Origin: an uncultured Eubacteriales bacterium
Lineage (GTDB): Bacteria; Bacillota; Clostridia; Peptostreptococcales; Anaerovoracaceae
Length of the DNA: 18,727 nt
Assembly (NCBI GenBank): GCA_900545135.1
Contig: UQXL01000037.1
Span: 1 to 18,727 of the forward strand
Reading direction: 5' to 3'
Part shown: piece after piece, positions 1 through 7,235 of the stretch
Numbering within the stretch: position 1 is the first letter of the stretch
How the letters are laid out: each line of letters begins with the position of its first letter
Program-made: the position numbers and the translations under genes
The notes under the pieces: model-generated
What the model saw: the letters and a program-made list of their open reading frames with translations, nothing else
Told to the model about the DNA's origin: nothing
Database searches by the model: none

Positions 1-47
1 AATTAACAACACCAAATACTGAAAATCAATCAAATTGTTGCAAATAA
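1..47 (+). CDS. C-terminal tail of an incoming gene, possibly an ArsR-like repressor
   Basis: Of the three plus-strand frames, only the one with codons starting at base 3 stays open from the window edge for more than a few codons. It ends at TAA 45-47 after 14 codons that finish Asn-Cys-Cys-Lys. A Cys pair near the C-terminus and a position just before an ArsP-type permease would suit an ArsR/SmtB metalloid-sensing repressor. The fragment is too short to identify, so the family is inferred from context only. It may equally be non-coding. Confidence 0.25.
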   Translation, partial: LTTPNTENQSNCCK

Positions 48-81
48 AGGTCATCGAAAGGTGGCTTTTATAAAACTTTAT

Positions 82-103
82 CACATCAAAAATATTTGAT
101 ATG
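82..103. promoter_or_regulatory. operator-like inverted repeat upstream of the permease operon
   Basis: ATCAAA (85-90) and TTTGAT (95-100) are perfect inverted arms around AATA. Pairing extends outward at 82-83 and 102-103 with one mismatch. The AT-rich arms and short centre resemble sites bound by ArsR/SmtB winged-helix repressors. The repeat ends about 10 bases before the permease ribosome binding site, so a bound protein would cover the start of the transcript or the promoter. The regulator itself is an inference. Confidence 0.4.
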
Positions 104-124
104 TTGTATGAAGGAGGGACTTTT

Positions 125-1138
125 TTGGAAGTAGTCAATTCAATATGGTCGTTTTTCCAAGACCAAATATTAGGTATGAAGTGGTTAAATGGTTTAATCG
201 GTAAGGGTCTATCACAACTAGGGCTAGACATTGACAGTCGATTAGGCGGAAGTATTCAATTCTTTTTGTATGACGTAATTAAAATCACAATTTTGTTATG
301 TTTACTGATTTTCTTTATTTCGTATATTCAAAGTTACTTTCCGCCAGAACGAAGTAAGAAAATTTTAGGACGTTTTCATGGTATAGGAGCAAATATTATA
401 TCCGCATTGTTAGGAACAGTTACACCATTTTGCTCATGTTCTTCTATTCCGTTATTTATAGGCTTTACAAGTGCAGGACTACCACTAGGAGTAACTTTTT
501 CATTTTTGATTTCTTCTCCTATGGTTGATTTAGGAAGTCTTGTATTGCTAATGAGTATTTTCGGTGCTAAGGTCGCTTTTGCTTATGTAATTATCGGTTT
601 GATAATTGCTGTGATTGGTGGTACTTTAATTGAAAAATTACACATGGAAAAATATGTGGAAGATTTTGTCAAAAATGCAAGTAGCGTTGATATTAGTTCC
701 CCTGCCTTAACCAAAAAGGACAGAGTTCAATATGCTAAAGAACAAGTGATAGGAACATTCAAAAAAGTATTTCCATACATTTTAATTGGTGTAGGGATTG
801 GAGCAATTATTCATAATTGGATACCTGAAACATGGATTGAAAGTATTTTAGGAAGTAATAACCCGTTTGGTGTTATTTTAGCCACTCTTGTCGGTGTGCC
901 TATGTATGCTGATATTTTTGGAACAATACCGGTTGCAGAGGCATTACTTGCAAAGGGGGCACAATTAGGTACAATTTTATCATTTATGATGGCTGTAACA
1001 ACATTAAGTTTACCGTCTTTAATCATGCTAAAAAAAGCAGTAAAACCTAAATTATTGACCTTATTTATTGCCATTTGTACGTTTGGTATTATTATTGTAG
1101 GTTATCTCTTTAATATTTTTAGTACACTATTTATTTAA
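125..1138 (+). CDS. ArsP/DUF318-family permease (putative organoarsenical or metal efflux)
   Basis: This is a 337-residue polytopic membrane protein with about eight hydrophobic segments and a charged cytoplasmic stretch near residues 175-220. The signature TPFCSCSSIP is at about residues 100-109, with Cys103 and Cys105. This Cys motif is typical of the DUF318/ArsP permeases; characterised ArsP proteins export trivalent methylarsenicals, and the Cys residues are thought to bind the metalloid. I start the gene at TTG 125: AAGGAGG at 111-117 lies 7 nt before it, while the in-frame ATG at 101 is upstream of that site and has none of its own. The gene is followed 16 nt later by a thioredoxin-like gene, a common pairing for this family. 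The region is more AT-rich than the core genes to the right, which suggests acquisition. The exact substrate is unknown. Confidence 0.8.
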   Translation: MEVVNSIWSFFQDQILGMKWLNGLIGKGLSQLGLDIDSRLGGSIQFFLYDVIKITILLCLLIFFISYIQSYFPPERSKKILGRFHGIGANIISALLGTVTPFCSCSSIPLFIGFTSAGLPLGVTFSFLISSPMVDLGSLVLLMSIFGAKVAFAYVIIGLIIAVIGGTLIEKLHMEKYVEDFVKNASSVDISSPALTKKDRVQYAKEQVIGTFKKVFPYILIGVGIGAIIHNWIPETWIESILGSNNPFGVILATLVGVPMYADIFGTIPVAEALLAKGAQLGTILSFMMAVTTLSLPSLIMLKKAVKPKLLTLFIAICTFGIIIVGYLFNIFSTLFI

Positions 1139-1154
1139 AAGGAGCGAATAAGAA

Positions 1155-1487
1155 ATGAAATTATTTGGAAAGAAAAAAGAAACAAAATCATGCTGTTGTG
1201 GTGGAAATTGCACATCAGAAACAATGCAAAATGCAGAAAACAAGAAACAAGAGCAAGGCATTAAAATATTAGGTTCGGGCTGTGCAAAATGTATGGAATT
1301 GGAAAAAGCAACTAGAACAGCAATGTCTGACCTTCAATTAGATTACGAGATTGAACACATTACAGATTTTGCAGAAATCGCCAGTTATGGAGTAATGTCT
1401 ACACCTGCATTGGTGTTGAATGGCGAAGTAATATCCTATGGAAAAGTATTGACCGCAGACGAAGTGAAAGCACTATTGAGTAAGTAA
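1155..1487 (+). CDS. small thioredoxin-like redox protein with Cys-rich N-terminus
   Basis: The 110-residue protein has a thioredoxin-fold core from about residue 35. It carries a GSGCAKC motif (Cys43, Cys46) and a cis-proline-type 'STPA' at 82-85, as in the redox-active disulfide protein 2 family found beside DUF318 permeases. The N-terminal 30 residues are an extra Lys-rich segment with three consecutive Cys (13-15) and another at 19, a likely thiol metal-binding patch. AAAAGGAG lies 10 nt upstream, and the gap from the permease stop is only 16 nt, so the two genes are probably co-transcribed. It may hand reducing equivalents or the metalloid to the permease (inference). Confidence 0.75.
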   Translation: MKLFGKKKETKSCCCGGNCTSETMQNAENKKQEQGIKILGSGCAKCMELEKATRTAMSDLQLDYEIEHITDFAEIASYGVMSTPALVLNGEVISYGKVLTADEVKALLSK

Positions 1488-1585
1488 TAAAACGAAGAAA
1501 GGGCGGTAATTTATTTCATCTAAATGATGAAAGTAATCTTGAAATTTGAAATCAGAATAAAGTAATCATATTACATGAATGAAAA

Positions 1586-1630
1586 ATGGGAGATACACAG
1601 ATATTTTGTGCTATCTCCCATGTTGTTTTT
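1586..1630 (+). terminator. Rho-independent terminator of the permease operon
   Basis: ATGGGAGATA (1586-1595) pairs perfectly with TATCTCCCAT (1612-1621). CACA/TGTG (1596-1599/1607-1610) extends the stem past one bulge. A T-rich tail follows at 1622-1630. Confidence 0.85.
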
Positions 1631-1760
1631 AGTGTCATATCAAGGCTCATTCAATCGTGGTAAATTAGTGGTAAAATAAGTTTTTTCTTAAGTAAAAAAT
1701 GCTTGAAAGCATAGTGTTTATGCGGATAATCGAAAATTATATATAAAATTTTGAATAAAT
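1631..1760. other. non-coding junction between the permease operon and the R-M system
   Basis: There is no plausible gene here. It holds a tandem 11-nt direct repeat (GTGGTAAATTA 1657-1667, GTGGTAAAATA 1668-1678) and a small perfect hairpin, ATGCTT-GA-AAGCAT (1699-1712). The rest is very AT-rich. The direct repeat could be an arm-type site for a tyrosine integrase at the end of a mobile element, but no integrase gene is visible, so this is speculative. Confidence 0.4.
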
Positions 1761-1798
1761 AAAAAAACGCTTTTCAGCAGTTTATCGCTGAAAAGCGT
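1761..1798 (-). terminator. Rho-independent terminator of the FokI-type R-M operon
   Basis: A perfect 12-bp stem, ACGCTTTTCAGC (1767-1778) with GCTGAAAAGCGT (1787-1798), has an 8-nt loop. The A run at 1761-1767 becomes the U tract on the minus strand. It lies about 50 nt after the nuclease stop codon. Confidence 0.9.
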
Positions 1799-1850
1799 CA
1801 CGTATCTCTCTTTCCTTGTAGCTCCTCATTGATATTTTGTTATAAGCAAA

Positions 1851-3632
1851 CTATGAAAGTCTGCAATTATTGAAAAAACAACTCTCTATGCCTGCATGAT
1901 CCAATTCTCCGGTTTTGCAGCGATTTGCAGTTAAGAGCAATGTTTTGATATCTACAGCCGCGCCCTTTATTCCGGTGCTTCTCTGTAGTCTTTCTAATTG
2001 ATTAAAATAATTGCCTTTAAAATGTCCGGCTACAAACATGAAATAAAATATATCTATTGTCTCAGGAAATGCTTCCCACCATTTATTTCGGTTAACTTCT
2101 GCATCCCGGGTCTGATTTTCTCTGATGTATCGCTCCATTTCATCTGCTTGTGATATCGGCAAGCCATATCCTCCTGAATATGATTTCGTATCAATTATTA
2201 TGCCGTAATTGGCCTCAAGCCCCTCGCTTTTAGCTTCCTCGCTATAGCATATGCCATCCGGTTTTCTGCTTCCTCCAAGATGTGTTCCCTGGTATCCGCA
2301 TTCTTCAACAAGCAGCTGAAGTGTTTTCATCTCAAATAATCTATTTTGGGTTGAATCATAAGCCAAATCTATCAATGCCAAATATTCATGCGACAGATGC
2401 GTAAGGGCATTTCTTACTTCTTCTTTTATCTCCGTCAAATCAGAACATGTTAAGTTCTGACTTAACGGTAATGTGAAGTCGTTTATACTGTCACACCAGT
2501 AAAATTCATTTTCATCGGCTATAATGTTAAGCCCAATGTTAATCAGTCCATTGACATCATCTAAAATTGTATCTATGCTGGCTTCAATCCCTTTCATTTC
2601 AAGATAATCCTGTACTTCTTCGGCACACACGCCTCCGTCTCTTTCTGATATTATTTTTAAAATAAAAGCTCTTCGTGTACGCAAAAATTCTCTGTCCCTC
2701 CCCTTTGTTGCCAGCATTTCAAAGCAAACATTTTTATGAATTCTGCTGTGTCGGCTACGCCCGTTGACTCTGTTCAACGCAGCTATGCCCTCTGCGGTAA
2801 TCACGTATGCCTGACCTATAGTTTCTGTATATTCATTACCTCCGATTTTAACGGTTATTTCCTTAGGGATCTGTTCTGCAAGACCTAATTTTATCAGCCA
2901 TTTTGCAATCATCCTTGCATATTTATCTGATGAACCATCCCAATCGGTTTTCATTTTATTTTTTTCTTTTTTTGTTTCTTCTCTTGCAAGGGATCTTATC
3001 AATATGTTTTGCGGCAGGCTTGTAAACCCGTCTTCTCCGACAAATCCCAAGTTTTTTCCTATCTCAAATTTTGTCAAATGCGTGTCTTCGGTTTCGGAAA
3101 GAAGCTTCAAGACTCTTACGGCAGGAGGATACGCAAGAACTGCCGTTGTAAGAATTTTTTTCTCCTCTGGATTGATGTCATATCCTTCAGTCTTCGCATG
3201 GGTCAGTTCAAGCCCGCTTTCAGTAATAGAAAACGTGTCACTCTCATAATTGTATTTTACAAAGCCTAAAGCATGAGCCCACCTTACGAAATTATCAGCC
3301 GGCCAGTCTCCGATGAAAGGCCTGACCTGTCCGGAAACTGTCGCTTGTATAATTCCGTTACAACGAGCGGCGCTTCTCGGTGTAAAAGATGTGCCGACTA
3401 AATCAGAATATGAGATGTTCAATGGCTCCTCATTCAACGCTTTAAGCAATCTGTTTCTTCCATCACGTTCTTCAACTAATTCCGGAATAGTCCTTTTTAA
3501 TAACCTATTATGTACATCTGAGTTCTTATCAAATACAGCGACAACATCACATAGACTTCTGAAATCGCTAGGATCCTGAACCCAGCCAAAGGTTCTGAAC
3601 CTGGTAATCTGAGTAGGTATCACATTTATCAT
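1851..3632 (-). CDS. FokI-family type IIS restriction endonuclease
   Basis: The 593-residue protein aligns along its whole length, by eye, with R.FokI (about 580 aa). Near-identical blocks include RTFGWVQD (13-20), RWAHALGF (117-124), GKNLGF (192-197) and GSSDKYARMI (233-242), followed by the C-terminal nuclease domain from about 390. The catalytic PD-(D/E)xK residues are present: Asp459 in GSRKPDG, Asp481 and Lys483 in the IDTKSYSGGY block, matching FokI D450, D467 and K469. Asp497 and Arg501 match the FokI dimer-interface pair D483/R487. The enzyme should bind an asymmetric site (GGATG for FokI) through its N-terminal domains and cut at a distance as a dimer. It starts 18 nt after the methyltransferase stop with a weak ribosome binding site, so low translation relative to the methylase is plausible. 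Two residues remembered as base contacts in FokI (N13, N217) are Asp20 and Thr229 here. Confidence 0.95.
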   Translation of the reverse strand: MINVIPTQITRFRTFGWVQDPSDFRSLCDVVAVFDKNSDVHNRLLKRTIPELVEERDGRNRLLKALNEEPLNISYSDLVGTSFTPRSAARCNGIIQATVSGQVRPFIGDWPADNFVRWAHALGFVKYNYESDTFSITESGLELTHAKTEGYDINPEEKKILTTAVLAYPPAVRVLKLLSETEDTHLTKFEIGKNLGFVGEDGFTSLPQNILIRSLAREETKKEKNKMKTDWDGSSDKYARMIAKWLIKLGLAEQIPKEITVKIGGNEYTETIGQAYVITAEGIAALNRVNGRSRHSRIHKNVCFEMLATKGRDREFLRTRRAFILKIISERDGGVCAEEVQDYLEMKGIEASIDTILDDVNGLINIGLNIIADENEFYWCDSINDFTLPLSQNLTCSDLTEIKEEVRNALTHLSHEYLALIDLAYDSTQNRLFEMKTLQLLVEECGYQGTHLGGSRKPDGICYSEEAKSEGLEANYGIIIDTKSYSGGYGLPISQADEMERYIRENQTRDAEVNRNKWWEAFPETIDIFYFMFVAGHFKGNYFNQLERLQRSTGIKGAAVDIKTLLLTANRCKTGELDHAGIESCFFNNCRLS

Positions 3633-3650
3633 ATCGTCCCGGTGAAATTC

Positions 3651-5606
3651 TTAATAATTGAGAATTAAGACTTCATCGCTTCCTCCTCTCTTTGTATTGT
3701 AGCTTGAGTTCGCATAACTATTATTCAGATGAATAACATTATACGCTCTGCTCCATTCTGACAAAATCTCATTCATTTGACCTTTGTGAGACAGAACATT
3801 GGACAGCGCAAATTTAATATTGCGTTCGTTCAATCCGTCAAGCAGTTTATACAGCTGCCGTTCCTCCTCTTCACCCCAATCTTTAAAACCTCTGTTGCCG
3901 TCGTTATAACTTCCGGTAGTAATCAAATACGGCGGATCACAATATACAAAATCCTGCGTACCTAATCCTGACAAATCTATATCGCCAAAATCCTGATTGC
4001 AAAAGACTATATCTTTGCTTTTTAATTTATTAACGAATGAAATAAGACTCGCTCTCATTTTATCAGAAAATTGACTTCTGTTTCTTCCGAAGGGGTTGTT
4101 ATATTCGTGCCTATTGTTGAACCTAAACTGATAATTAAACGAATAACATGCCAAAGTATATAAATCTATAGGGTCCGGAGTTTTGTTATATGCGGCTCTG
4201 AAATTCAGGAATCCGGCTTCATTCGTTTTTGACAGGCCATAGGTCTCTATATTCTTATCTATTTTTTTCAAAATCTCATCCAGGTCCAGCGTTTTGAAAG
4301 TATTAAACATTTCTATAACTTTTGTATTTATGTCATTACAAATAACTTTATCAGCGTCCACATTAATACCTATATTAGCTCCGCCTGAAAACAAATCGAT
4401 AAAAGTTCCGATATCTTTAGGAAAATACGGCAGTATCTGAGAAAGCAGTTTATATTTGCCTCCGATATAATTTAATGGGCTCTTGACGAATTTCTTGTTT
4501 CTTTCATTATGAATTTTAACTGTACTCGCTTTGTATGAAAATTTTTCTTCTGCAACGTGCTGTATATGTTTCGGAGCAATATCTTTCTTGATGAAAAAGA
4601 GATATTCGTATAAAATTTTCTCTTCTTTTGTTATCTTACTTTTATATTTACGATATGGAATATCATATCTCTTATATGTCTGCGGTCTCCCGTATTTTTT
4701 CAATATTTTTTCTATTTCGTCAAAAGTCATCAGCCCTTCATTGCTGTAGCTCAAAACGATACTCTCAAAATTAGCTTTTTCAATGATTTCCTCGAAGGCC
4801 TTTAAAACTTCTTTCTTTACACAAAACAGCGATTTCTGATCTTCATAATTTCTTATTCCGGTAACTCCCTTTATTTCAGGTGAATCGTATTTGGAAATCG
4901 TTTCAAGCAGGTGATAATTTGATACATATTGTCTGGAATTGTACGGCGGGTCTAAATATAAAATATCTCCTTCTATTTCTGAAATCAATTCATTTGCATC
5001 TTTATTGTAGCATCTGTTTTTGCGTCCGTTATTCTCCACATCAAGGCGGATCATTTCAAAATCCTTATATGCCCTTTTGTCCCATTCTTTCAAGTATGCT
5101 CCGTATGTTCCTGTTATATTTGAGACATACGGAACGCCTTCCACAAGGCCTGCAAGTAAATAATAATACTCTTCTTCTGTTATTAAATTCTCATGCTTCC
5201 ATGATTCGATGGTCTGCCGGATAAAATCAATTCTTACTGCATTTTTTAATGATACATACATTCGGCTGCAATCTTTGCCTGGCGCATAATTACGCGATAT
5301 AAAGTAATCATCTTCTATATTGTTACACGGCGTTTCTTCCAAAAACCTAAACGGATCCTGTATGCCGATAGTTTTCAATTTGTCAAATGTCGGCCGCATA
5401 TTATTTTCAATCGTAGCCTTTTGTATCACATAAGAAAAATACAAAAAATCATTAGATATTATTTCGTATCTATGTTTGAAATGTTTTGCTACAGAAGCGG
5501 TCCCGGAAAAAAGATCACAGAACACCTGCTCTTTTCCTGTTGTATTCTCGTTGATTACGCTTTCTATATTGTCTAATAATGCTAATTTACTGCCTATATA
5601 TCTCAT
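3651..5606 (-). CDS. two-domain adenine DNA methyltransferase, M.FokI type
   Basis: The 651-residue protein is made of two Dam-like (D12 class) N6-adenine methyltransferase domains. Domain 1 has MRYIGSK at the N-terminus (SAM-binding motif X), DLFSG at 31-35 (motif I) and DPPYNSRQY at 219-227 (motif IV). Domain 2 has NYIGGKY at about 379-385, DLFSGG at 404-409 and DPPY at 557-560. M.FokI (about 647 aa) has the same design: each domain methylates one strand of the asymmetric site. I chose ATG 5606 because GGAG lies at 5614-5617, 7 nt upstream, and the protein then begins MRYIGSK as in M.FokI. The in-frame ATG at 5651 has no ribosome binding site and lies upstream of the proposed -10. The nuclease gene follows on the same strand, so the methylase is made first. 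Confidence 0.95.
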   Translation of the reverse strand: MRYIGSKLALLDNIESVINENTTGKEQVFCDLFSGTASVAKHFKHRYEIISNDFLYFSYVIQKATIENNMRPTFDKLKTIGIQDPFRFLEETPCNNIEDDYFISRNYAPGKDCSRMYVSLKNAVRIDFIRQTIESWKHENLITEEEYYYLLAGLVEGVPYVSNITGTYGAYLKEWDKRAYKDFEMIRLDVENNGRKNRCYNKDANELISEIEGDILYLDPPYNSRQYVSNYHLLETISKYDSPEIKGVTGIRNYEDQKSLFCVKKEVLKAFEEIIEKANFESIVLSYSNEGLMTFDEIEKILKKYGRPQTYKRYDIPYRKYKSKITKEEKILYEYLFFIKKDIAPKHIQHVAEEKFSYKASTVKIHNERNKKFVKSPLNYIGGKYKLLSQILPYFPKDIGTFIDLFSGGANIGINVDADKVICNDINTKVIEMFNTFKTLDLDEILKKIDKNIETYGLSKTNEAGFLNFRAAYNKTPDPIDLYTLACYSFNYQFRFNNRHEYNNPFGRNRSQFSDKMRASLISFVNKLKSKDIVFCNQDFGDIDLSGLGTQDFVYCDPPYLITTGSYNDGNRGFKDWGEEEERQLYKLLDGLNERNIKFALSNVLSHKGQMNEILSEWSRAYNVIHLNNSYANSSYNTKRGGSDEVLILNY

Positions 5607-5620
5607 ATTCTTTCTCCGCG

Positions 5621-5635
5621 CATCCCATAACATCC
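5621..5635 (-). promoter_or_regulatory. two GGATG sites in the methyltransferase leader
   Basis: GGATG, the FokI recognition sequence, occurs twice on the minus strand, at 5635-5631 and 5625-5621, exactly 10 bp apart. Both lie between the proposed -10 and the methyltransferase ribosome binding site. The sites are seen directly; a role in methylation-sensitive control is inference. Confidence 0.5.
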
Positions 5636-5641
5636 TTTTTA

Positions 5642-5670
5642 ATAGTATCATCTTTTTTGCTGAAACGCAA
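5642..5670 (-). promoter_or_regulatory. candidate promoter of the R-M operon
   Basis: On the minus strand, TTGCGT (5670-5665) and TACTAT (5647-5642) are separated by 17 nt. The match to sigma-A consensus is only fair (3/6 and 4/6). The position after the rpsI terminator and before the chosen methyltransferase start is right. Confidence 0.4.
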
Positions 5671-5710
5671 TGCCTTTAACTGTTTGTTCCAGCGGAAAAT
5701 CTGCAAAACA

Positions 5711-5737
5711 AAAAAGCCCCGTAAAACGGGGCTTTTT
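5711..5737. terminator. terminator after rpsI
   Basis: AAAAAGCCCCGT (5711-5722) and ACGGGGCTTTTT (5726-5737) form a perfect 12-bp stem with a 3-nt loop and T runs in both directions. It ends the minus-strand rplM-rpsI transcript and insulates it from the R-M genes. Confidence 0.9.
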
Positions 5738-5784
5738 GCTTATAGTTTTGATTATAGTCTTTACTATCTCTTCGGCATCTGAAA

Positions 5785-6180
5785 TTAACGTTTTGAGAAC
5801 TGGCTTGCTCTTCTGGCTTTTTTCAGGCCGTATTTCTTTCTTTCTTTCATTCTTGAGTCTCTTGTCAAAAAGCCAGCAGCCTTGAGCGGAGCTCTGTAGC
5901 TTTCCTTATCAGCCACGCAGAGAGCCCTTGAGATTCCGTGTCTCAGCGCGCCTGCCTGACCTGTGAAACCTCCTCCGTTTACAGTTGCGACAACATCGTA
6001 TTTGCCCTCGCAACCTGCAACTTCAAAAGGTCTTCTCACTTCTCTCTTAACGATCTCTGTTCCGAAGTAATTGTCTAAATCTCTCTTGTTGACAGTTATT
6101 TTTCCAGTTCCAGGGATTAGTCTAACTCTAGCAACTGAACTTTTTCTTCTGCCTGTTCCTTGATATTGAATCTTTGCCAT
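5785..6180 (-). CDS. rpsI: 30S ribosomal protein S9
   Basis: The 131-residue length is normal for S9. The N-terminal YQGTGRRKSSVARVRL block and the basic tail KKARRASQFSKR are diagnostic; the C-terminal tail reaches the P-site tRNA in the ribosome. GGGGAG lies just before the ATG. It starts 16 nt after rplM, the usual L13-S9 operon. The 3' end is intact although accessory DNA begins right after its terminator. Confidence 0.97.
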   Translation of the reverse strand: MAKIQYQGTGRRKSSVARVRLIPGTGKITVNKRDLDNYFGTEIVKREVRRPFEVAGCEGKYDVVATVNGGGFTGQAGALRHGISRALCVADKESYRAPLKAAGFLTRDSRMKERKKYGLKKARRASQFSKR

Positions 6181-6196
6181 TGTCTACTCCCCTTTC

Positions 6197-6625
6197 CTAG
6201 ATTTCCCAAGTTTCCGGCTTCTGCGCTGCGTGAGCGTGCTCAGGGCCTGCATAAACCTTTAACTTCTTAAGCATCTGTCTGCCAAGCTTTCCATCAGGAA
6301 GCATGCCCTTTACGGCATGTCTGATGATTTCCTCAGGCTTTCTTGCCTGAAGCTTTTCAAACGTAGTCTCTCTGAGACCGCCAGGATATCCTGTATGTCT
6401 CTTGTAGATCTTTTCTTTTCTCTTTTTGCCTGTAACTTCCACCTTTTCAGCGTTGATGACGATTACGTAATCTCCGCAGTCAACGTGTGGAGTATAGGTC
6501 GGTTTTTTCTTGCCTCTCAGAATAGAAGCAACTTCGGAAGCCATTCTTCCGAGCGTCTTGCCTTCGGCGTCTACAACGTACCATTTACGTTCAACTTCCG
6601 CAGGCTTTGCGATGAATGATTTCAT
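6197..6625 (-). CDS. rplM: 50S ribosomal protein L13
   Basis: The protein is 142 residues, the standard size. It shows the L13 pattern: WYVVDAEGKTLGRMAS near the N-terminus, VDCGDYVIVINAEK at about 48-61, and RHTGYPGG followed by the conserved 'KGMLPDGKLGRQ' block. AAAGGGAGA precedes the ATG. First gene of the rplM-rpsI operon, with its own promoter about 230 bases upstream and a long leader that could carry autoregulation. Confidence 0.97.
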   Translation of the reverse strand: MKSFIAKPAEVERKWYVVDAEGKTLGRMASEVASILRGKKKPTYTPHVDCGDYVIVINAEKVEVTGKKRKEKIYKRHTGYPGGLRETTFEKLQARKPEEIIRHAVKGMLPDGKLGRQMLKKLKVYAGPEHAHAAQKPETWEI

Positions 6626-6844
6626 TTTTCTCCCTTTCTACCTACTTGATTCAGAGCAACTGCTGCGCGGCTTCTGCAGCTCTGCAAAATCACTGCTGCT
6701 GAACGGTTTCGGCTTTGTCTACTTGGATTCTTATACAACGTCTTGCGGTTCGTTTTAAAGAATCGTTTTCGATATACTAAAACTTTTTAGTTTTGGGGCT
6801 GACGGACGGAGTCCCATCCTGCTCCCATGCGCACATAAACGTGC
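6626..6844 (-). promoter_or_regulatory. long structured leader of rplM, candidate L13 autoregulatory RNA
   Basis: About 210 nt separate the promoter from the rplM start with no gene in between. On the minus strand, GATTCTT/AAGAATC (6764-6758 with 6732-6726) closes a hairpin that contains a second stem, AACG/CGTT, around a 10-nt loop. Nearer the gene, CAGAGC/GCTCTG (6684-6652) forms another. L13 mRNA leaders that bind the ribosomal protein are known in Firmicutes; whether this matches that family needs a covariance search. Confidence 0.4.
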
Positions 6845-6850
6845 TTTTAT

Positions 6851-6879
6851 ATTATATAAGCAGATCGTTGTAAAATCAA
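6851..6879 (-). promoter_or_regulatory. promoter of rplM-rpsI
   Basis: On the minus strand, TTGATT (6879-6874) and a consensus TATAAT (6856-6851) are 17 nt apart. This is a strong sigma-A-type promoter, as expected for ribosomal protein genes. Confidence 0.85.
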
Positions 6880-7012
6880 GGCTTTTTTGTTATATGCGCG
6901 CTGTAATTTCAATATTTTTATGATTTTTGCGCAAAATCGTATTTTTTGCGGTATTTTTGCGGCATTTTCTGCGTGCCACAGGCGAAAATTTACTTCTTCC
7001 ATGGCCTCGCCA

Positions 7013-7049
7013 GTCTGAACAAAAGTGACCTCATCTGTCTGAACAAAAG
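7013..7049. repeat. 13-bp direct repeat upstream of the flavoprotein
   Basis: GTCTGAACAAAAG occurs at 7013-7025 and 7037-7049, 24 bp start to start, in the divergent intergenic region between rplM and the flavoprotein. It could be a pair of protein sites or a simple duplication. Confidence 0.6.
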
Positions 7050-7087
7050 CTTCCTTCCCGCGAGCCTGGATAAAATTTTCAAATTTA

Positions 7088-7116
7088 TAGACGCATGCAA
7101 AAAAACGGTTTATAAT
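7088..7116 (+). promoter_or_regulatory. candidate promoter of the flavoprotein gene
   Basis: TAGACG (7088-7093, 4/6 to consensus) and TATAAT (7111-7116, 6/6) are 17 nt apart. The start codon is 120 nt downstream, leaving a leader filled by tandem repeats. Confidence 0.5.
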
Positions 7117-7140
7117 ACTCTTAACATTTTGAGTTTAAAA

Positions 7141-7164
7141 TTATCTGACTTGTTATCTGACTTG
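7141..7164. repeat. perfect 12-bp tandem repeat (2 copies)
   Basis: TTATCTGACTTG is repeated head to tail without a gap at 7141-7152 and 7153-7164. It lies in the leader of the flavoprotein transcript. A small hairpin, CTTGC-GA-GCAAG, overlaps the second copy. Confidence 0.85.
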
Positions 7165-7196
7165 CGAGCAAGCCGGGTTCTCGGCCGCTGCAGTAT

Positions 7197-7229
7197 AAAA
7201 CCAGATGAAAACCAGGATAAAATCAGGAG
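7197..7229. repeat. 11-bp tandem repeat (3 copies) running into the ribosome binding site
   Basis: Three contiguous units, 7197-7207, 7208-7218 and 7219-7229, share AAAA(C/T)CAG. The last one supplies most of the AGGAGG (7225-7230) used by the flavoprotein gene, so copy number changes would alter the leader just before the Shine-Dalgarno site. Confidence 0.7.
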
Positions 7230-7235
7230 GTAGAC

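Noticed and set aside
101..124. ATG 101 as start of the permease
   Set aside because: It lies upstream of the AAGGAGG, and TTG 125 has ideal spacing from it.
5607..5651. ATG 5651 as start of the methyltransferase
   Set aside because: No ribosome binding site, it overlaps the proposed -10 region, and homology begins at MRYIGSK (ATG 5606).
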